DNA of 64,000 bases from Saccoglossus kowalevskii (Eukaryota > Hemichordata > Enteropneusta > Harrimaniidae): the NCBI RefSeq assembly GCF_000003605.2, contig NW_003133344.1, forward strand, positions 948,933 through 1,012,932, read 5' to 3'. Shown here piece after piece: positions 25,984 through 37,748 of this stretch; position 1 is the stretch's first letter, and every line of letters begins with the position of its first letter. The notes beneath the pieces are model-generated. The model saw nothing but the letters and a program-made list of their open reading frames with translations. It had not been told where the DNA came from and did not search any database. The position numbers and the translations under genes are program-made.

Positions 25984-26349
25984 ATGATGCAAACAAAACT
26001 CATCGTTGCTGCTTTTGCACTATTGGCAACCTTGGTTATAATGAGTGAAGCCGGCGGCAATTGTTTTGGTCCCAAATGTGCTAATCCTTACTGGAAGAAA
26101 GACGTTCAAGACGACACGCTAGTTGGCGATGACGAAGACGACATGAATGACCTTCGTGAAAGGGAATTTATTGAGCAACAAGAAGAAAGGGACGCACTCC
26201 GCAGGCTACTCGTCAAACTGTTGCTACCCGAAGACGACGACCGAGACAAAAGAAATGCCTTCAGTAAGTCTAGAAGTGCGCAAGACAAAAGGAGGAACCT
26301 TATGGGCCACAACCGTATTGTTACACTCAAGAAAAGTGCAGATGAATAA
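25984..26349 (+). CDS. Secreted peptide precursor with a Cys-x4-Cys ring (proneuropeptide-like), 121 aa, family not recognised
   Basis: The reading frame is 121 residues from the first of two adjacent ATGs; an open stretch extends upstream but crosses a strong 3' splice site, so I start at 25984. Residues 1-23 form a signal peptide: Lys5, a hydrophobic core (LIVAAFALLATLVIM) and a S-E-A cleavage motif. The next segment is GGNCFGPKCANPYW with Cys27 and Cys32, ending in Lys38-Lys39, so a 14-residue disulfide-ring peptide could be released. Residues 40-57 are very acidic. Residues 54-81 look helical and charged, ending in a Leu-rich patch. Further basic sites are Lys-Arg 89-90 and Lys-Arg-Arg 102-104; the C-terminal third is basic. 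Small size, signal peptide and dibasic spacing are typical of neuropeptide or hormone precursors; no amidation Gly precedes the Lys-Lys. It has no neurophysin, so it is not a vasopressin-type gene. An antimicrobial or matrix peptide is the main alternative. A GTAAGT inside the frame at 26264 could make the C-terminus splice-dependent. Confidence 0.72.
   Translation: MMQTKLIVAAFALLATLVIMSEAGGNCFGPKCANPYWKKDVQDDTLVGDDEDDMNDLREREFIEQQEERDALRRLLVKLLLPEDDDRDKRNAFSKSRSAQDKRRNLMGHNRIVTLKKSADE
26262..26270 (+). other. Possible 5' splice site inside the peptide frame
   Basis: The bases CA|GTAAGTC at 26262-26270 match the animal donor consensus well. If used, the coding exon would end just after the Lys-Arg site at residues 89-90 (…DKR-NAF, phase 1), and the last peptide would come from a downstream exon that I cannot identify. 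If not used, the frame runs to TAA at 26347-26349. Both are possible; the sequence alone does not decide. Confidence 0.35.
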
Positions 26350-27055
26350 TCAAGTCGGTGTTGACTCTCCATCCCTAGCTTAAATGTTACATTTCTTGGT
26401 ATATCATGCAGATTTTTTTCTCCCTACTACGCCCAGTACAAGATACCGGTGTCGACCCCACCGTACATCAAGTCCACGCCTTCACGCTCAAATAATAACA
26501 AGAAGTAGTGAACTTTGGAACACTCACTTAGTGATGAGATTCATCTAAGACATATCACAACTGTACCAGTTCGCCTCTCTTTAATTCCGAACCGTTAATG
26601 TGCTGTATATGGTTGCAGTGCAGTGCATGATAAAATGCAATTGTCAGTTTGAAATAGGTCTAAATGACAATTTCAATGTCGTCAATTTTTTACCTTTAGA
26701 ACGACTCGCCTTGTGCTGCTTAAAACTTGTCAATGACAGGAGTTGTGAGTATATAAGACCACGTTTATGATTGAATTGAACGAGCTCATCTTTTGTCACG
26801 TGACGAGATTTGGAGATACATTTTACTTGATGGTCGGTGGGAAGTAGTCTGTTGTCGGTAATACGTACCTAAACGCACCAATGAATTTTGATTTTGCAAC
26901 AAATATGCGATCAGAATCGATAACTTTGATTGTTTATTTATTTTGCCATTTAATGTTCTGTTTAGCTTTTATGTGACAGGAGTAATTTTAATATTAAACA
27001 TGGTTTAATTTATTTCACTAGCTTGCTGATAATAGTGTAATATATTCTTGGGTTA

Positions 27056-27061
27056 AATAAA
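27056..27061 (+). terminator. Candidate polyadenylation signal AATAAA for the peptide gene
   Basis: The first canonical AATAAA that I find on the + strand after the peptide stop codon lies about 0.7 kb downstream. A GT-rich stretch (ttgttgctggtgttatttgtg) follows about 20 bases later, as expected for a cleavage site. Such hexamers are frequent in AT-rich DNA, so the assignment is modest. Confidence 0.35.
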
Positions 27062-29489
27062 TTAATATTGGTAATGAATTGTTGCTGGTGTTATTTGTGC
27101 ATTGTCGCTGCATAGGGAAATACAGGTATTACTTCACGTGTGTATATCAAGTTTGACATCGGGATTTAATTCAAACGAATGTTCGAATGTGACGCACATG
27201 ATGATTATTTGATGGAAACACAGAATGCCCATTTTAAAGAGAGTGAGGAATAAGCAGTACTTATCGATTGCTAGTGGAACATGTGTTCAGCTCGAGGTTG
27301 GAGTTTCAATAAATACAACCAGACATCTCCCCAGATAATATCTCCCTTTTGCAGATTATAACGAGACATGCTCTATGCATTGCGGGTAATGTCATACCAT
27401 AGAAATAATAACATATGCGACATTGATTTCAAAGCTATTACATTAACCTTTCAAGCGCTACGATCAAATTTTGTCACCGTTCAGAAAGTAAACCTACCAA
27501 TAGTTTTTTTTTTATTACAAATGTCGATGAAGATCAATCGACAATGAGAAAGGAAGTCCACATTCAAAGAAACTATACAAATACACAGAGAAGTGCAAAC
27601 GAATATGACATTATGTGGGTCAATATCAGCCTCAATGAGCATAACTTAATTAATTAGTCTTTATTTAAATTTCAAACAAAATAAGATGCGTATTGCCATG
27701 TTAGAAATTATTTTAGATCTCAAGGCATCTGAAGAGAAAAGTCGAAATTATTCTATCAGTAGAATAATTGCATTGACATACGCTTAAATATATTCTTTTC
27801 CAAACTTGTGGGCACAAATGTACCACGATGTCAAAAAATTACACAGTATTGATCTATAGTCAGTTGGATTAAACGTAAAGAAAACTCGATTACTCCGCCT
27901 AATGAAATTCGATATTTATTTGCCATGAGCAACGGATAATCTTACACTGATATATGATAACTATTCATTAAGTCGGAGGGATGCACTTACTGCGAAGATT
28001 TCTTTTTACAATAGGATTTATGCAGTGAATTTGTAGTTTAGTCGTGTGGATTACAATGTTGACATTTCCATGCTGGCGGTCATTATCCAGCATTCTAAAG
28101 CGATACTCATAATCTGATATATGTGACAGATGATTTGGACTTCATTAAATGGAAAAAAACGACAATAGTTGCAGTAGCTAATTTTTATAAGGAAGTCGAA
28201 AGATAAAAGAAATACGACCAGAATGAGTAATTACTCTGTAGAGGTTTGATGATTACTTCTAATCACGTTGTTTTATTTCTGTAATCTTACTGTTAACAGT
28301 GATTATATATTTTGACGATAATGTTAAATTCTATCAACGTCCTGCACACGAATTGTGTATTGTACATACCTCTCACAATATCCCGGCGCAAATAACCTCG
28401 TTATAAGGCCGGAACAGATTTATATTATTAAAGCGGTGAATCCTATTATTGATAGCCTTCTTGGCGACCCAACGTTATGCGTCATATGCACGCACGATAT
28501 CTCGATGCGTATTGATCTGTAATGACGGGCAGTGCTTGAAATGTACGTTACAAAATGTGCTTAAAATGCCGGGTTGGCATTTATTTAAGGAGTCCCAATC
28601 AAATAATTACTGGTTCACATAAGCGAATCCATAACCAAAGGTTTGGAAAATATAGGTAATACAACACAGCAAGGCGTTCACGTTGAATGTTACATATCGT
28701 ATGCCCTTTTTGACTCGAGGCCCACAGTGTACTATACACACCAAGGGGTTTATAAGCATTAATTTTACCGAATTAACATATAATTAAAGCAATGCATTTT
28801 CAACTGAATCAAGTTCAAGTACAAGTATATCCTAATATGCTACAGACTTGAATGCCATTATTGGACTTATTCGCCAAACACCAGTTTTTAGATGATTTAT
28901 TTCTTATAATACATGTTTGCTCAGATGCCACACAACAAGTTCCCCATGTGCATTTGTATGTGCTATTTTGTGCGTATAAACTGTTAACCCACAATACATC
29001 AATATTGCGCATTCATGACCATCATGGGAGGCAACAGCTTTGAGCACATTGAGCCTGTAAACACTGCCGAACTTCAATCTTGTCCGAAACATTATACAAC
29101 TTGGATCAGCAAAGGAAAAATGTTCTGTGGCTCAGTGTAGCTCACTGCAACCATATTGTACTATTCAATGAAAGTACGCTGGACAAGAGGTTGGCTATAT
29201 TGTTGATATAACTATGACCAAGAATAGATTACAATAAATAAAACTGATGACATCGCACAAACTAGTTTCATTTTACGCACTTTGTTATGTTGCGCTGATC
29301 CAGCATATGTTTGTATTAATCAGAGTGGCTAACAACTAAACCAAATAAAAAAAAAAAATCACCAGTATGAAAAGCAATGTATGCATAATAATATATTCCT
29401 TTGCGCGCAATTTCCCTACATCCGGAGTTTTAGGTTACGTCGTATTTTCCACAAATACATTATGAAGAACATAAAATACGTTACATTTG

Positions 29490-29535
29490 CCTTGAACTCC
29501 ACTTTTAAAGTGGGTTCAAATCAATTTGAACTTGG
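29490..29535. repeat. Two adjoining short inverted repeats
   Basis: CCACTTTTAAAGTGG is followed within two bases by GTTCAAATCAATTTGAAC. The flanking TTGAAC and GTTCAA also pair across the first one, so alternative stems are possible. Confidence 0.6.
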
Positions 29536-30295
29536 GCATTTTAATTAATAGATGGACATAATGAATTGACGATGAAGCGTATATTCTAATGATAGATAGA
29601 AAGAAGCACATTATGATAGAAACGTTAATTTTATTGCGATATTTGCAGTAGTCGTCGAGCTGTCTAATGTGTAAGTATTATTTTGTTTAGGTCCCCATAA
29701 AAAGGCTTAGATTAGATTATAAACACCGAATCTTCTGGGAGACACAATGACGGCGTTATAATTACCATCGTGGGTGTCATCAAACCAACGTTTAATTCTG
29801 GAAAAAGACGTCCTCACTTCAACATATATTTTGTGCTACTCAGTTAGGAATGCAATTTGTTGGAGCCTCTCCAGAGTTCACCATTCGAGTATAAACTCGA
29901 GTGTAACCTTGGATATGATCCCTTGACACTGCATTCTTGATCGTTATTCTCTCTCTTTGTGAAATCTGATCGACAGTGGCGCCCGGATTATCGAAGCCTG
30001 AAAAAGCATGGAGTATATAGCACTATTGACAATGGCGAGATGGTTATCTCTTATCCTTGCCTACATGTCATCGTTGTCATCGCCACAGAAAAAAACAGTT
30101 ATTATCGCTACTCACTTCGTCGCATTACCTGAATTACCTGACTGTTAGCAACTGTCATATGATGCAATCATCTCAAATCTTATTGCAACTTATTAAGTGT
30201 AATGCGATCTTACACATTATTAGGTACGGAGAAGATTTGACACAAAGGTACAACACGCCATCCCTCAAAAACCTGAGTACAAATCATATTTCCCC

Positions 30296-30303
30296 TGACG
30301 TCA
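30296..30303. promoter_or_regulatory. Palindromic CRE (TGACGTCA)
   Basis: Exact octamer with no recognisable gene or promoter context. Confidence 0.35.
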
Positions 30304-32281
30304 TTACTGAAAGGCTTGTTATTTTTTGTTTTTATTCCTGAACTTGAAGTAAGCCGTATCTGCAAATCTAATGCAGCTTTGCGGCATCTACCCACTGATG
30401 CTTGAACCTACACTGTGATCCGATTACTGTAATAAGGTTAGCTTCCATGGGATGCATTCTTCACTCATCATCATCAGATGCGTGTCACATATAGTTGTGC
30501 GCGAAGGAATAGACATGTAAATTAATTATCTCAAATAACAAGAAGAAAGGGACACATTTACATTAGGGACATACATTATCCAGATACATATTATTAGATC
30601 ATCGCGAATTACTTAAATAAGTCACAGTGTCATTACGTTAACATATTGTGTGAAAGCACATGCCTCTATCGAAGCCTTAAGGGAATATCTCTCTACTATG
30701 TAACATGTTCTATACATTAATTCAGTTTATTATCAGAAATACCGAGAAACTGATTAAACTTTAACCGAAAAATTCGATATGTTTTGATTACACGTTGTGT
30801 TTGAGAATACGCCACGACATGTCGTTCCCGGTTGTGAGGCTATTACGACATGCATTAGTGAGAGACACATCATTAGACCTTGTCAACTATTGTCAAAAGT
30901 ATATGGGTCGAATAACGAATATAATGATTGGTATTACGTATCTGAAACCTGACACTTAATACTGACTATTGAGGTTCCATGGGTGTGACGACGAGGCTCC
31001 AAGTCCAGAATTAAGCTCGATATATTAGTACACTTGTCAATTCTTATAAGTCATGTGGCATATATTTTGTTCCGTTTTATGTAAATACATATAAATTTTT
31101 TGCTCGAATCAAAACTACCATTCCTGGTGTTTGAAAAAATAAGACAAAATGACAAAAAAACAAAAAAACAACGCATGTATGCCCTAACAATCGTTTCAGT
31201 TGCTATGCACAGTCGCAGTGTTAAATCATGACTTGTACACAGAATAAAAACCTATAATCATCACCAAACTAATCATGAACATTCACATTCTGATCTGTAA
31301 ACAATTATAATAATTTAAAATAGTATCACTGAAAGAATAGAAACTAAACCATTTGTCTTGATAACATTGTATTTTGTGAGGTGGCTCTGAATGTAGCCAT
31401 ACTTACAGTGTGAATGGACAGCATGTAAGATTGGGATCTGCAAATCAAACATAACCTATCTATAATATATAGGTTCCTTAGTTTATACTCGCTGATATAT
31501 GTATGTTGCTTTGTAGTGACGGGTTTAAGTTTGTTTCGAATCGTTTGAGGATATTGGAGCATAAAATATAGTAAATTTACTTTGTAACGTACAGCAACTG
31601 TTTCTTGTTGATTTACAACGACTCTCACTTAAGATATAGGTCACTCTAGTCACAATGCCCCAATTGCAGCATAACAAATATAACGACCACGGATATGGAA
31701 ACAACAGAATGTAATTGTATATATAATCCCACCATATTTTATCTTGGATTGCGGACGTCAGAAGACACGGGTGATTACCGTCGTAGCGTTGTATCAATCC
31801 GAGCAGTTAACGTTAACCTAAGTGAAAATATTGTGGGAGTCTATATATTTATCAAATGCTTGTTTTTACAAATTGGAACAATGTCCTGTTAAATTGTGGG
31901 ACTGCTTCTTACGTCACACTGAACAAAAATATATTAACGCGCACGACGTATATGTAAAGTGTTTTCAATATTGTATATGCTGTCATATTTGGCAATGTAG
32001 TTTTCCAGAAATAGACATAATAGAAGCCATTAGTCAAATTGCAGTCAATATGCATAATCTCTTCTCACTGTGTACGTAATTCTAAGATGTTCATTTTATT
32101 GCGTTTCTTTACTGCGCATCTTCACATAAAAGTATATTGCTTGCTCCCCAATATTTTCCGCTATATTTATATGTAATTAAATAACCACAAATGTAATAAA
32201 ATTGCTCTTGGTTTATCCGGTGAGCCGTGTACTTTGCCGACCAGTGGCGGTGAAAAATGTCATTTGCCAAGATTGAACACA

Positions 32282-32284
<3 letters not shown>

Positions 32285-32369
<85 letters not shown>
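32285..32369. repeat. Pure (TA)n tract of about 85 bp
   Basis: Uninterrupted alternation of T and A, the longest in the window. Open frames of alternating Tyr and Ile on both strands here are artefacts of the tract. Such tracts can extrude as cruciforms and vary in length. Confidence 0.97.
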
Positions 32370-32373
<4 letters not shown>

Positions 32374-33439
32374 CTCGAATGGCCGTACGTCATCAAAGAC
32401 TGTCTGTGGTGACAAATCAGTGATTTTCAAATGTTCAGAACGAACAAGAGAATTATTTTCCTTAAATCAATGAAGGAAAATTGGGAGAAGACGCAAATTA
32501 ATTATAATATTAAAACAACCAAACTACGTTGTATGTTTTAGGTCTGTTTCATAAGTTATGCATATGCATTATTTAAAGTTATGTTCTTCATTGCCACCCT
32601 GTGGTATTAAATTTCTCTAAGAATGTTCGATCAATGTAGAGCCGGTAACGTATTATTTACGTGGCAGGACGTCAAATTTGACTGATGAAATTCAGATTCA
32701 TTTCACAAAAAACATGCTCCAAAACGAAAGTCCACAGTTTAATATCTGATATGTCCGGCAATCTAAGTAATACTCGTGACGCACAAATTATATCTCTAAT
32801 TGTGTACTACTATCCTAAGTACGTCACTTTTATCTTGCTCAGCTGAATAAAGACAAATATTTACGTGGATCGGTATAGTTATAAAACCAATTTATAGATC
32901 ATTCGCGGCTAATTACCGACACATATAGTATGGCGGAATAAAGGTATTTAAAGTGTCGAGCAAGGTCGGTGACAGTGGCGGAAAGCACAGTGCGCATACT
33001 GTGGGACACGTATTCGTTATTTCAGTGGTATACGCAAATATTTGATGTGGGGATCATTGACGAACATCAAAAGATTTGCTTTGCTGAATTATTGACTCAA
33101 AATATATCGAAAACTAGCCATTACACAGTAAATATGAACCTGTTTTATTTGAATTGGCATCTTACTAGAATATTGACATTAGAGAATGGAATCGCTTGAA
33201 AATGTTGCCATAAAATTGTTAAAGTAAATCACACGCCGTGACGGTATCAAAAGACAGGACACTACGACAAAAACTATAAATCAATGATAATGATCCGGTT
33301 GATCAATTAATTCCATTTTTACTGTGTCTGATATTTTGTTATATTCAAATCATACGTGTACATGCTTTTAGTTTGAGAAATTTCGAAACATCAAAAAGAT
33401 TTATTTTTCTGCCAGAAATGCATCAGATCCAATAAAATA
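32370..33439. other. Non-coding stretch
   Basis: AT-rich with two ACGTCA hexamers near 32.67 and 32.82 kb. Nothing else seen. Confidence 0.55.
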
Positions 33440-34600
33440 TTTTGTTGACTCATGGGCGTTCCTAAGACAACCGACCCCAATCTAAAGGCCTACAGGCAAG
33501 TTGTTGAGGTATTGCTAATTATATTCACCTGGCTGCGACCATTATGACATCAGTTTGCATTTTGATAAGAGCTGTGGTGATTCCGACAAAGATGCCATTT
33601 GAGATATTTGCAAGTTTTGGCTGCAAGAGGTGCGGGATCTCGGTAACCAATATCAGGACGATTTCATGGGGTACCAAGCTGTCAATCCCCGGCAAAATGA
33701 CTCACATATGAGCAAGCCTAATGCTAAACATCAACACCTGAATTACTCTATTCTTTCCATCAAGTACCAAACTGGATATAATACATTACCAAAGATGGCT
33801 TCAAATCAGAAACATAGGCTTAGGATTCCTGGGTATTATGTAGCTTATTTGCATATTGTTTGATTTTGATCAAATTTGCTTTATACTGGCACTGAACATC
33901 TGCTGGCTGATCCTAACTTCTAATGCTCTTACACTGACTTGTTAGGAATTTTCATTTCCTAGATGTCTTTTTAATAAAACGACAAGATTGCATATACTCT
34001 ATTCACATGGGAGCTTCGCAAAGTTTATCTTTGATTGATTCAACCAATTGGCAACCCTTTCAGGTGATATTGAAGCAACTGTTCCTTTTGCTACCATAGT
34101 CATCTTCTTTGGCGATCGTGAGAACGGCGAAGGCACATGCTGAACGTACAGTGGGTGAACTTGGTGAAACAATAGTATCAAAGTCACTGGGTAAAATATT
34201 GAGATTGGTGCCCCATGCCAGTAGTGTCCTAGTTCTAACATCATCTTCAAAGAAACCTAGATATATCACACAGGATCATATTGATGTACGCTCATACATA
34301 CTTCTGTTGTTCACTTTTCCAAGATAAACTAAACCTGCTGGCCATCAATTCTAGCCAGGTGGACAGTTTAGTTAAATAAATTTACATTTTAGCAGGTCCT
34401 TATGGCATCCACTGGCAGATCGATACCTTGGCTTTTTTGACATAGCCGTGTTGGTTCATGTACTGACTGCAGGCTTCTGCCACCACAGGTAGACTTTTAT
34501 CTAGTCTTACACTATGCTTTCACTAATAGTGACCTTCACATGCTGGAAACATCAGCTACATCTATCTTTGTGGTATGTCTCTTCATTGGCCTCAGACAGC
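33440..34600. pseudogene. Decayed coding-like sequence of unknown family
   Basis: Composition here is less AT-biased than around it, and several short frames read like protein rather than noise. On the minus strand these include FFEDDVRTRTLLAWGTNLN and SPTVRSACAFAVLTIAKED (34.24-34.08 kb) and, in another frame, ISPERVANWLNQSKINFAKL (about 34.04 kb). LPVVAEACSQYMNQHGY lies at about 34.48 kb. On the plus strand, DICKFWLQEVRDLGNQYQDD lies at about 33.63 kb. They are interrupted and in several frames, so no intact gene is present. I do not recognise the family: a host pseudogene and a dead mobile element are both open. It may be one relic or two on opposite strands. Confidence 0.4.
34327..34373. 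repeat. 47-base hairpin
   Basis: AACTAAAC at the left pairs with GTTTAGTT at the right, and inside CTGGC pairs with GCCAG. It lies inside the decayed coding-like region and could be part of that element or chance. Confidence 0.5.
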
Positions 34601-35172
34601 CCTGAGTCAGTCTGTTTTTTGTTTTTATTCTATTATGTGTTTTTACCAAGTTATCGTTTCATGATTATAAACAATTGTGAGTAAACAATGCACAAAATAC
34701 ATTTTTCAATATTTCTAAATATCTCAATCTGTAAGTTTTATAAAACATGGCCACATTAAGTGAAATGCACAAAAACAACAGCATCGGGCTAAAATAAGTC
34801 GATTAGAAGACTTTGTTTTGAAAGTATTATTTCAAGACTGTCATTAATATTGTATTTAATGTGTATCAAGATTAGTTGATATCCCCTCTAACAGATACAC
34901 GCACATAAGATATTAATTGCTTCATCCGATCAACGTAAGGGAATATTTACGTGTAATTTCATTCTATGTAACACAGATTGAATTGGTCTTTCTAGGTACA
35001 AAAAAGGAATACGATTTTCGAACAGATTTCCATCGGAGATCTGCTGTTGCCTGTAAACCAAAAATTATATTTGTATGGTACACGCTGGCAATAAATGTAG
35101 AGCTAAAGATGCTTCAATCAACCATCACCTTTATAAAAAAAGAGAAACATCATCAGACTGTCATTCAGAAAT

Positions 35173-35192
35173 GGAATTCGAATTCGAATTCC
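35173..35192. repeat. 20-bp perfect palindrome of three GAATTC sites
   Basis: GGAATTCGAATTCGAATTCC reads the same on both strands. Confidence 0.95.
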
Positions 35193-35754
35193 AATATTCA
35201 CAAGAAAATGGTTCAGTAGGCACCACAATACAAACATCTTCGAGAATTGTATTTTAAGTATATCCACACCTGATTCTATGTTATCAAATGCCAATGCGTA
35301 CACAAGCTATAATAAGCCTTTTTTTCGAAATGTCAATGAAAGCATCTTATTAAAAAGCACCACCAACACGCTGCAATTTAAAATTACATCAATCAACTTG
35401 CATCTAATGAAATGTTGATATTTTATTTGCAAAAAAATGGGGCGCTGTTGGTTTGTTGATTTTCTACTCACCTGACTCATGGAGTTTGGTAATGGGCACT
35501 GGACTTCTAGGTGGCAAAACGTGGCTCATTATTATGTATTTTATTTTTGTATTTATTTTTACTGAATTGGCTGGGGGCTTTTAATATAATATAGTGAAAT
35601 CAATTTTATCATAATAATAGTATAATTCGTACGTTGGTGCAATTGATTAATATGCCTCATGCATTTACCAGGTGAAAGAGAACGCTACCAGTCGTTTGAT
35701 GTAATGTAACAGTACCATATGTAATACATTTAGTTATAACAGACGAATGTCCAG

Positions 35755-35762
35755 TGACGTCA
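35755..35762. promoter_or_regulatory. Palindromic CRE (TGACGTCA)
   Basis: Exact octamer followed by ATGCATTA. A second TGACGT lies about 95 bases downstream. Confidence 0.35.
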
Positions 35763-35807
35763 TGCATTAGTGTGCACAGATTTCAATAATGCGCATAGAA
35801 ATATGAA

Positions 35808-35824
35808 TATATATATATATATAT
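35808..35824. repeat. (TA)n microsatellite
   Basis: Short TA run about 45 bases after a palindromic CRE at 35755. Confidence 0.85.
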
Positions 35825-36439
35825 CTTGGATCGAATCAGCGACACACATTGTGACGTTTGACTGCAGCATTTAAGGTTTGCTGTATATCCGAGTAGGTTC
35901 ACCGAAGCTATGTATTCGGAAAAAAACTTTATACTCACATACTTCAAAAATGAAAATAACTTCATTCTGTTAGCAATTAAAAACCACGTTATCTATCTTG
36001 AAATCTGGACAATGATGAGAACACTCGTGAAAAAAATGCCGTATGTACAATTGAAAGTCCTTCAAAGAGTCTTCAATATCCGTCTGACATTTGCAGGCGT
36101 ATAACAGTTTGAATTCGAAAGGGCTTCAACATATAATAAATCTATCCTGGAAGCAATCAGCTATTACACATATTTATTTTTAAATTGACTACAGGAATAA
36201 GCACACGAACAAAAGAATCCACCACTTTGGGAAGAAATATGATTATTTCAATACTTGGTATAATTAAACGTCAATAGTGTAATGGTGTATATTACATCGA
36301 AAATGAAATCGTCTTTGAATTTAATATTAGCCCTGCAGAGAAATGATTGTTTTCTATTTTAATATACCCTGAAAATAAGAGTTGTTTATCACTATGGTTG
36401 TTACCGTTGAGTTGTTGCCTGCGAACGAGCGAATGACGC

Positions 36440-36720
36440 GAATCATTATAAAAACTCATGTGCGCATACGTCATTATGTGCGTCGAGCAGCATAACTACT
36501 GAAAATGACACACTGAGTGGAGTATTAAAGTAATACTATGCGTCTAACCGTAGCATCGTTTGTTATTGCACTGACTCGTTCGACAATGCAGCATTTATAC
36601 CTAGGGCCAGTATATGATGTAAAACAATGACGTCACGCATGTGTGCACGGAAGCTAATGGTGTAATGTTTGACAATAAAGTCTTCTCCGGCCGTGCGTTT
36701 TGCTTCGATTGTGTGCCAAT
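36440..36720. promoter_or_regulatory. CRE-containing, CpG-richer patch (possible regulatory element)
   Basis: TACGTCA near 36467 and the exact palindrome TGACGTCA at 36628-36635 lie in a locally CpG-rich stretch, with a TATA-like TTATAAAAACT at about 36446 and a CCAAT box near 36717. No exon can be tied to it. Confidence 0.25.
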
Positions 36721-37213
36721 CGGTTCATTTTCCGTCGTGTTACGAACAGTTTCTGCTCGTTGTGTTTCTTAGTGTGTGAGGGCAAAATATTCGGACTATT
36801 ATATTATAACATTCATATTGATACTGACCATGTCAATGACGCACATTCTAAATAAAGACATCCGAACGCGCACTTTGTGTACGTCCGCACTGCGCGCTTG
36901 CGCTGCCAGATATCTAATAATCTGAGGTTATCACGAGAATACCGCAAAGTTTGCACGAAGGCTGTACTTGATACATGATATAAACCTATTGGATGCTAAA
37001 CAAAACAGTGTTTTCTAAATTGTGTTGAGTAGTATATGTTTTTTTTGGCCTTTGATCAGCTGTGAGACCCAGAGAACAAATGAAATACACATGTTGCAAA
37101 AACAAAAGTAAAGATATATACCTAAATCTGAGGATATACACACTTTCCGAAGACGTTTTTCATACTCCTCGAAAAAAAAACATAATTTACATGAATATAT
37201 AATTTAACTTATT

Positions 37214-37335
37214 CATACCAATCCCCTTTACTAACCCTAAGCTTCGCAAACATTTCTATGGTGAGTCACAGGGTATATAATGTTATTTCTACTTTGTTGC
37301 ATTTCCATTTAATTAAACTTGATTAAATCGCAACC
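37214..37335 (+). repeat. Diverged direct duplication, copy A
   Basis: Shares with 37511-37611 an ordered set of blocks: CATACC-ATCC, TTTACTAACCCTAAGCTTCGCAAACATTTCTATG, then TCACAGGGTAT and TTTAATTAAACTTGATTAAA. The quoted blocks are separated by small gaps and substitutions. The spacing between copies is about 297 bases. Confidence 0.75.
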
Positions 37336-37510
37336 CAATATAGAGTCGCGTGTTTGAGCGTGCATCACTGTGCTTCCATTCAACGTGACACATACCAAGT
37401 GACGACAGACCTACCAAGTGACGAACCTCACCATTTTCATAGTTCATATTAATATTTAATCGAATTTAAGTCAAGTTTGCGTAGCTTAGGTTTAATATTA
37501 ATATAACTGT

Positions 37511-37611
37511 ACCATACCTATCCTTTTTACCAAACCTACGCTTCGCAAATATTTCTATGTTAAATCACAGGATATTTAACTTTTATTTAATTAAACTTGA
37601 ATTAAAACGCA
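37511..37611 (+). repeat. Diverged direct duplication, copy B
   Basis: Second copy of 37214-37335; it carries ACGCTTCGCAAATATTTCTA, AAATCACAGGATAT and TTTAATTAAACTTGAATTAA in the same order. AGTTCATAT at 37440 and 37648 may be part of the same ~300-base unit. Confidence 0.75.
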
Positions 37612-37748
37612 GTTCCATGTTAAATTGCAAGATAATTGGAATAATTAAGCTCTATAGTTCATATCGCAACTATATTAAAAGTAAAGACAACTAAATTAAA
37701 AATTGATCCAATGTGTTGTTATAACGATGACAATACGTGTATGAGTAT

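Larger units (their letters stand above)
26350..32284. other. 3' flank of the peptide gene and non-coding stretch
   Basis: A poly(A) signal lies at 27056. If the donor at 26264 is used, one or more small exons must lie here or beyond, but I could not identify any. Otherwise only short chance frames, a small double inverted repeat near 29.5 kb and a CRE at 30296. Confidence 0.5.
34601..37213. other. Non-coding stretch with CRE-containing patches
   Basis: Holds a GAATTC palindrome, a TA run and CREs at 35755 and 36628. No exon is supported. Confidence 0.5.

Noticed and set aside
25984-26349. Vasopressin/oxytocin-type or CCAP-type gene
   Set aside because: The Cys-x4-Cys ring is shared with the first, but the ring sequence differs, there is no C-terminal Pro-x-Gly amidation motif and no neurophysin. 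CCAP needs Cys-x5-Cys with NAFTG.
29505-29530. tRNA B-box-like GGGTTCAAATC
   Set aside because: No A box or cloverleaf can be built; the sequence is part of a short inverted repeat.
32109-32473. Tyr-Ile repeat proteins on both strands
   Set aside because: Pure products of the (TA)n tract.
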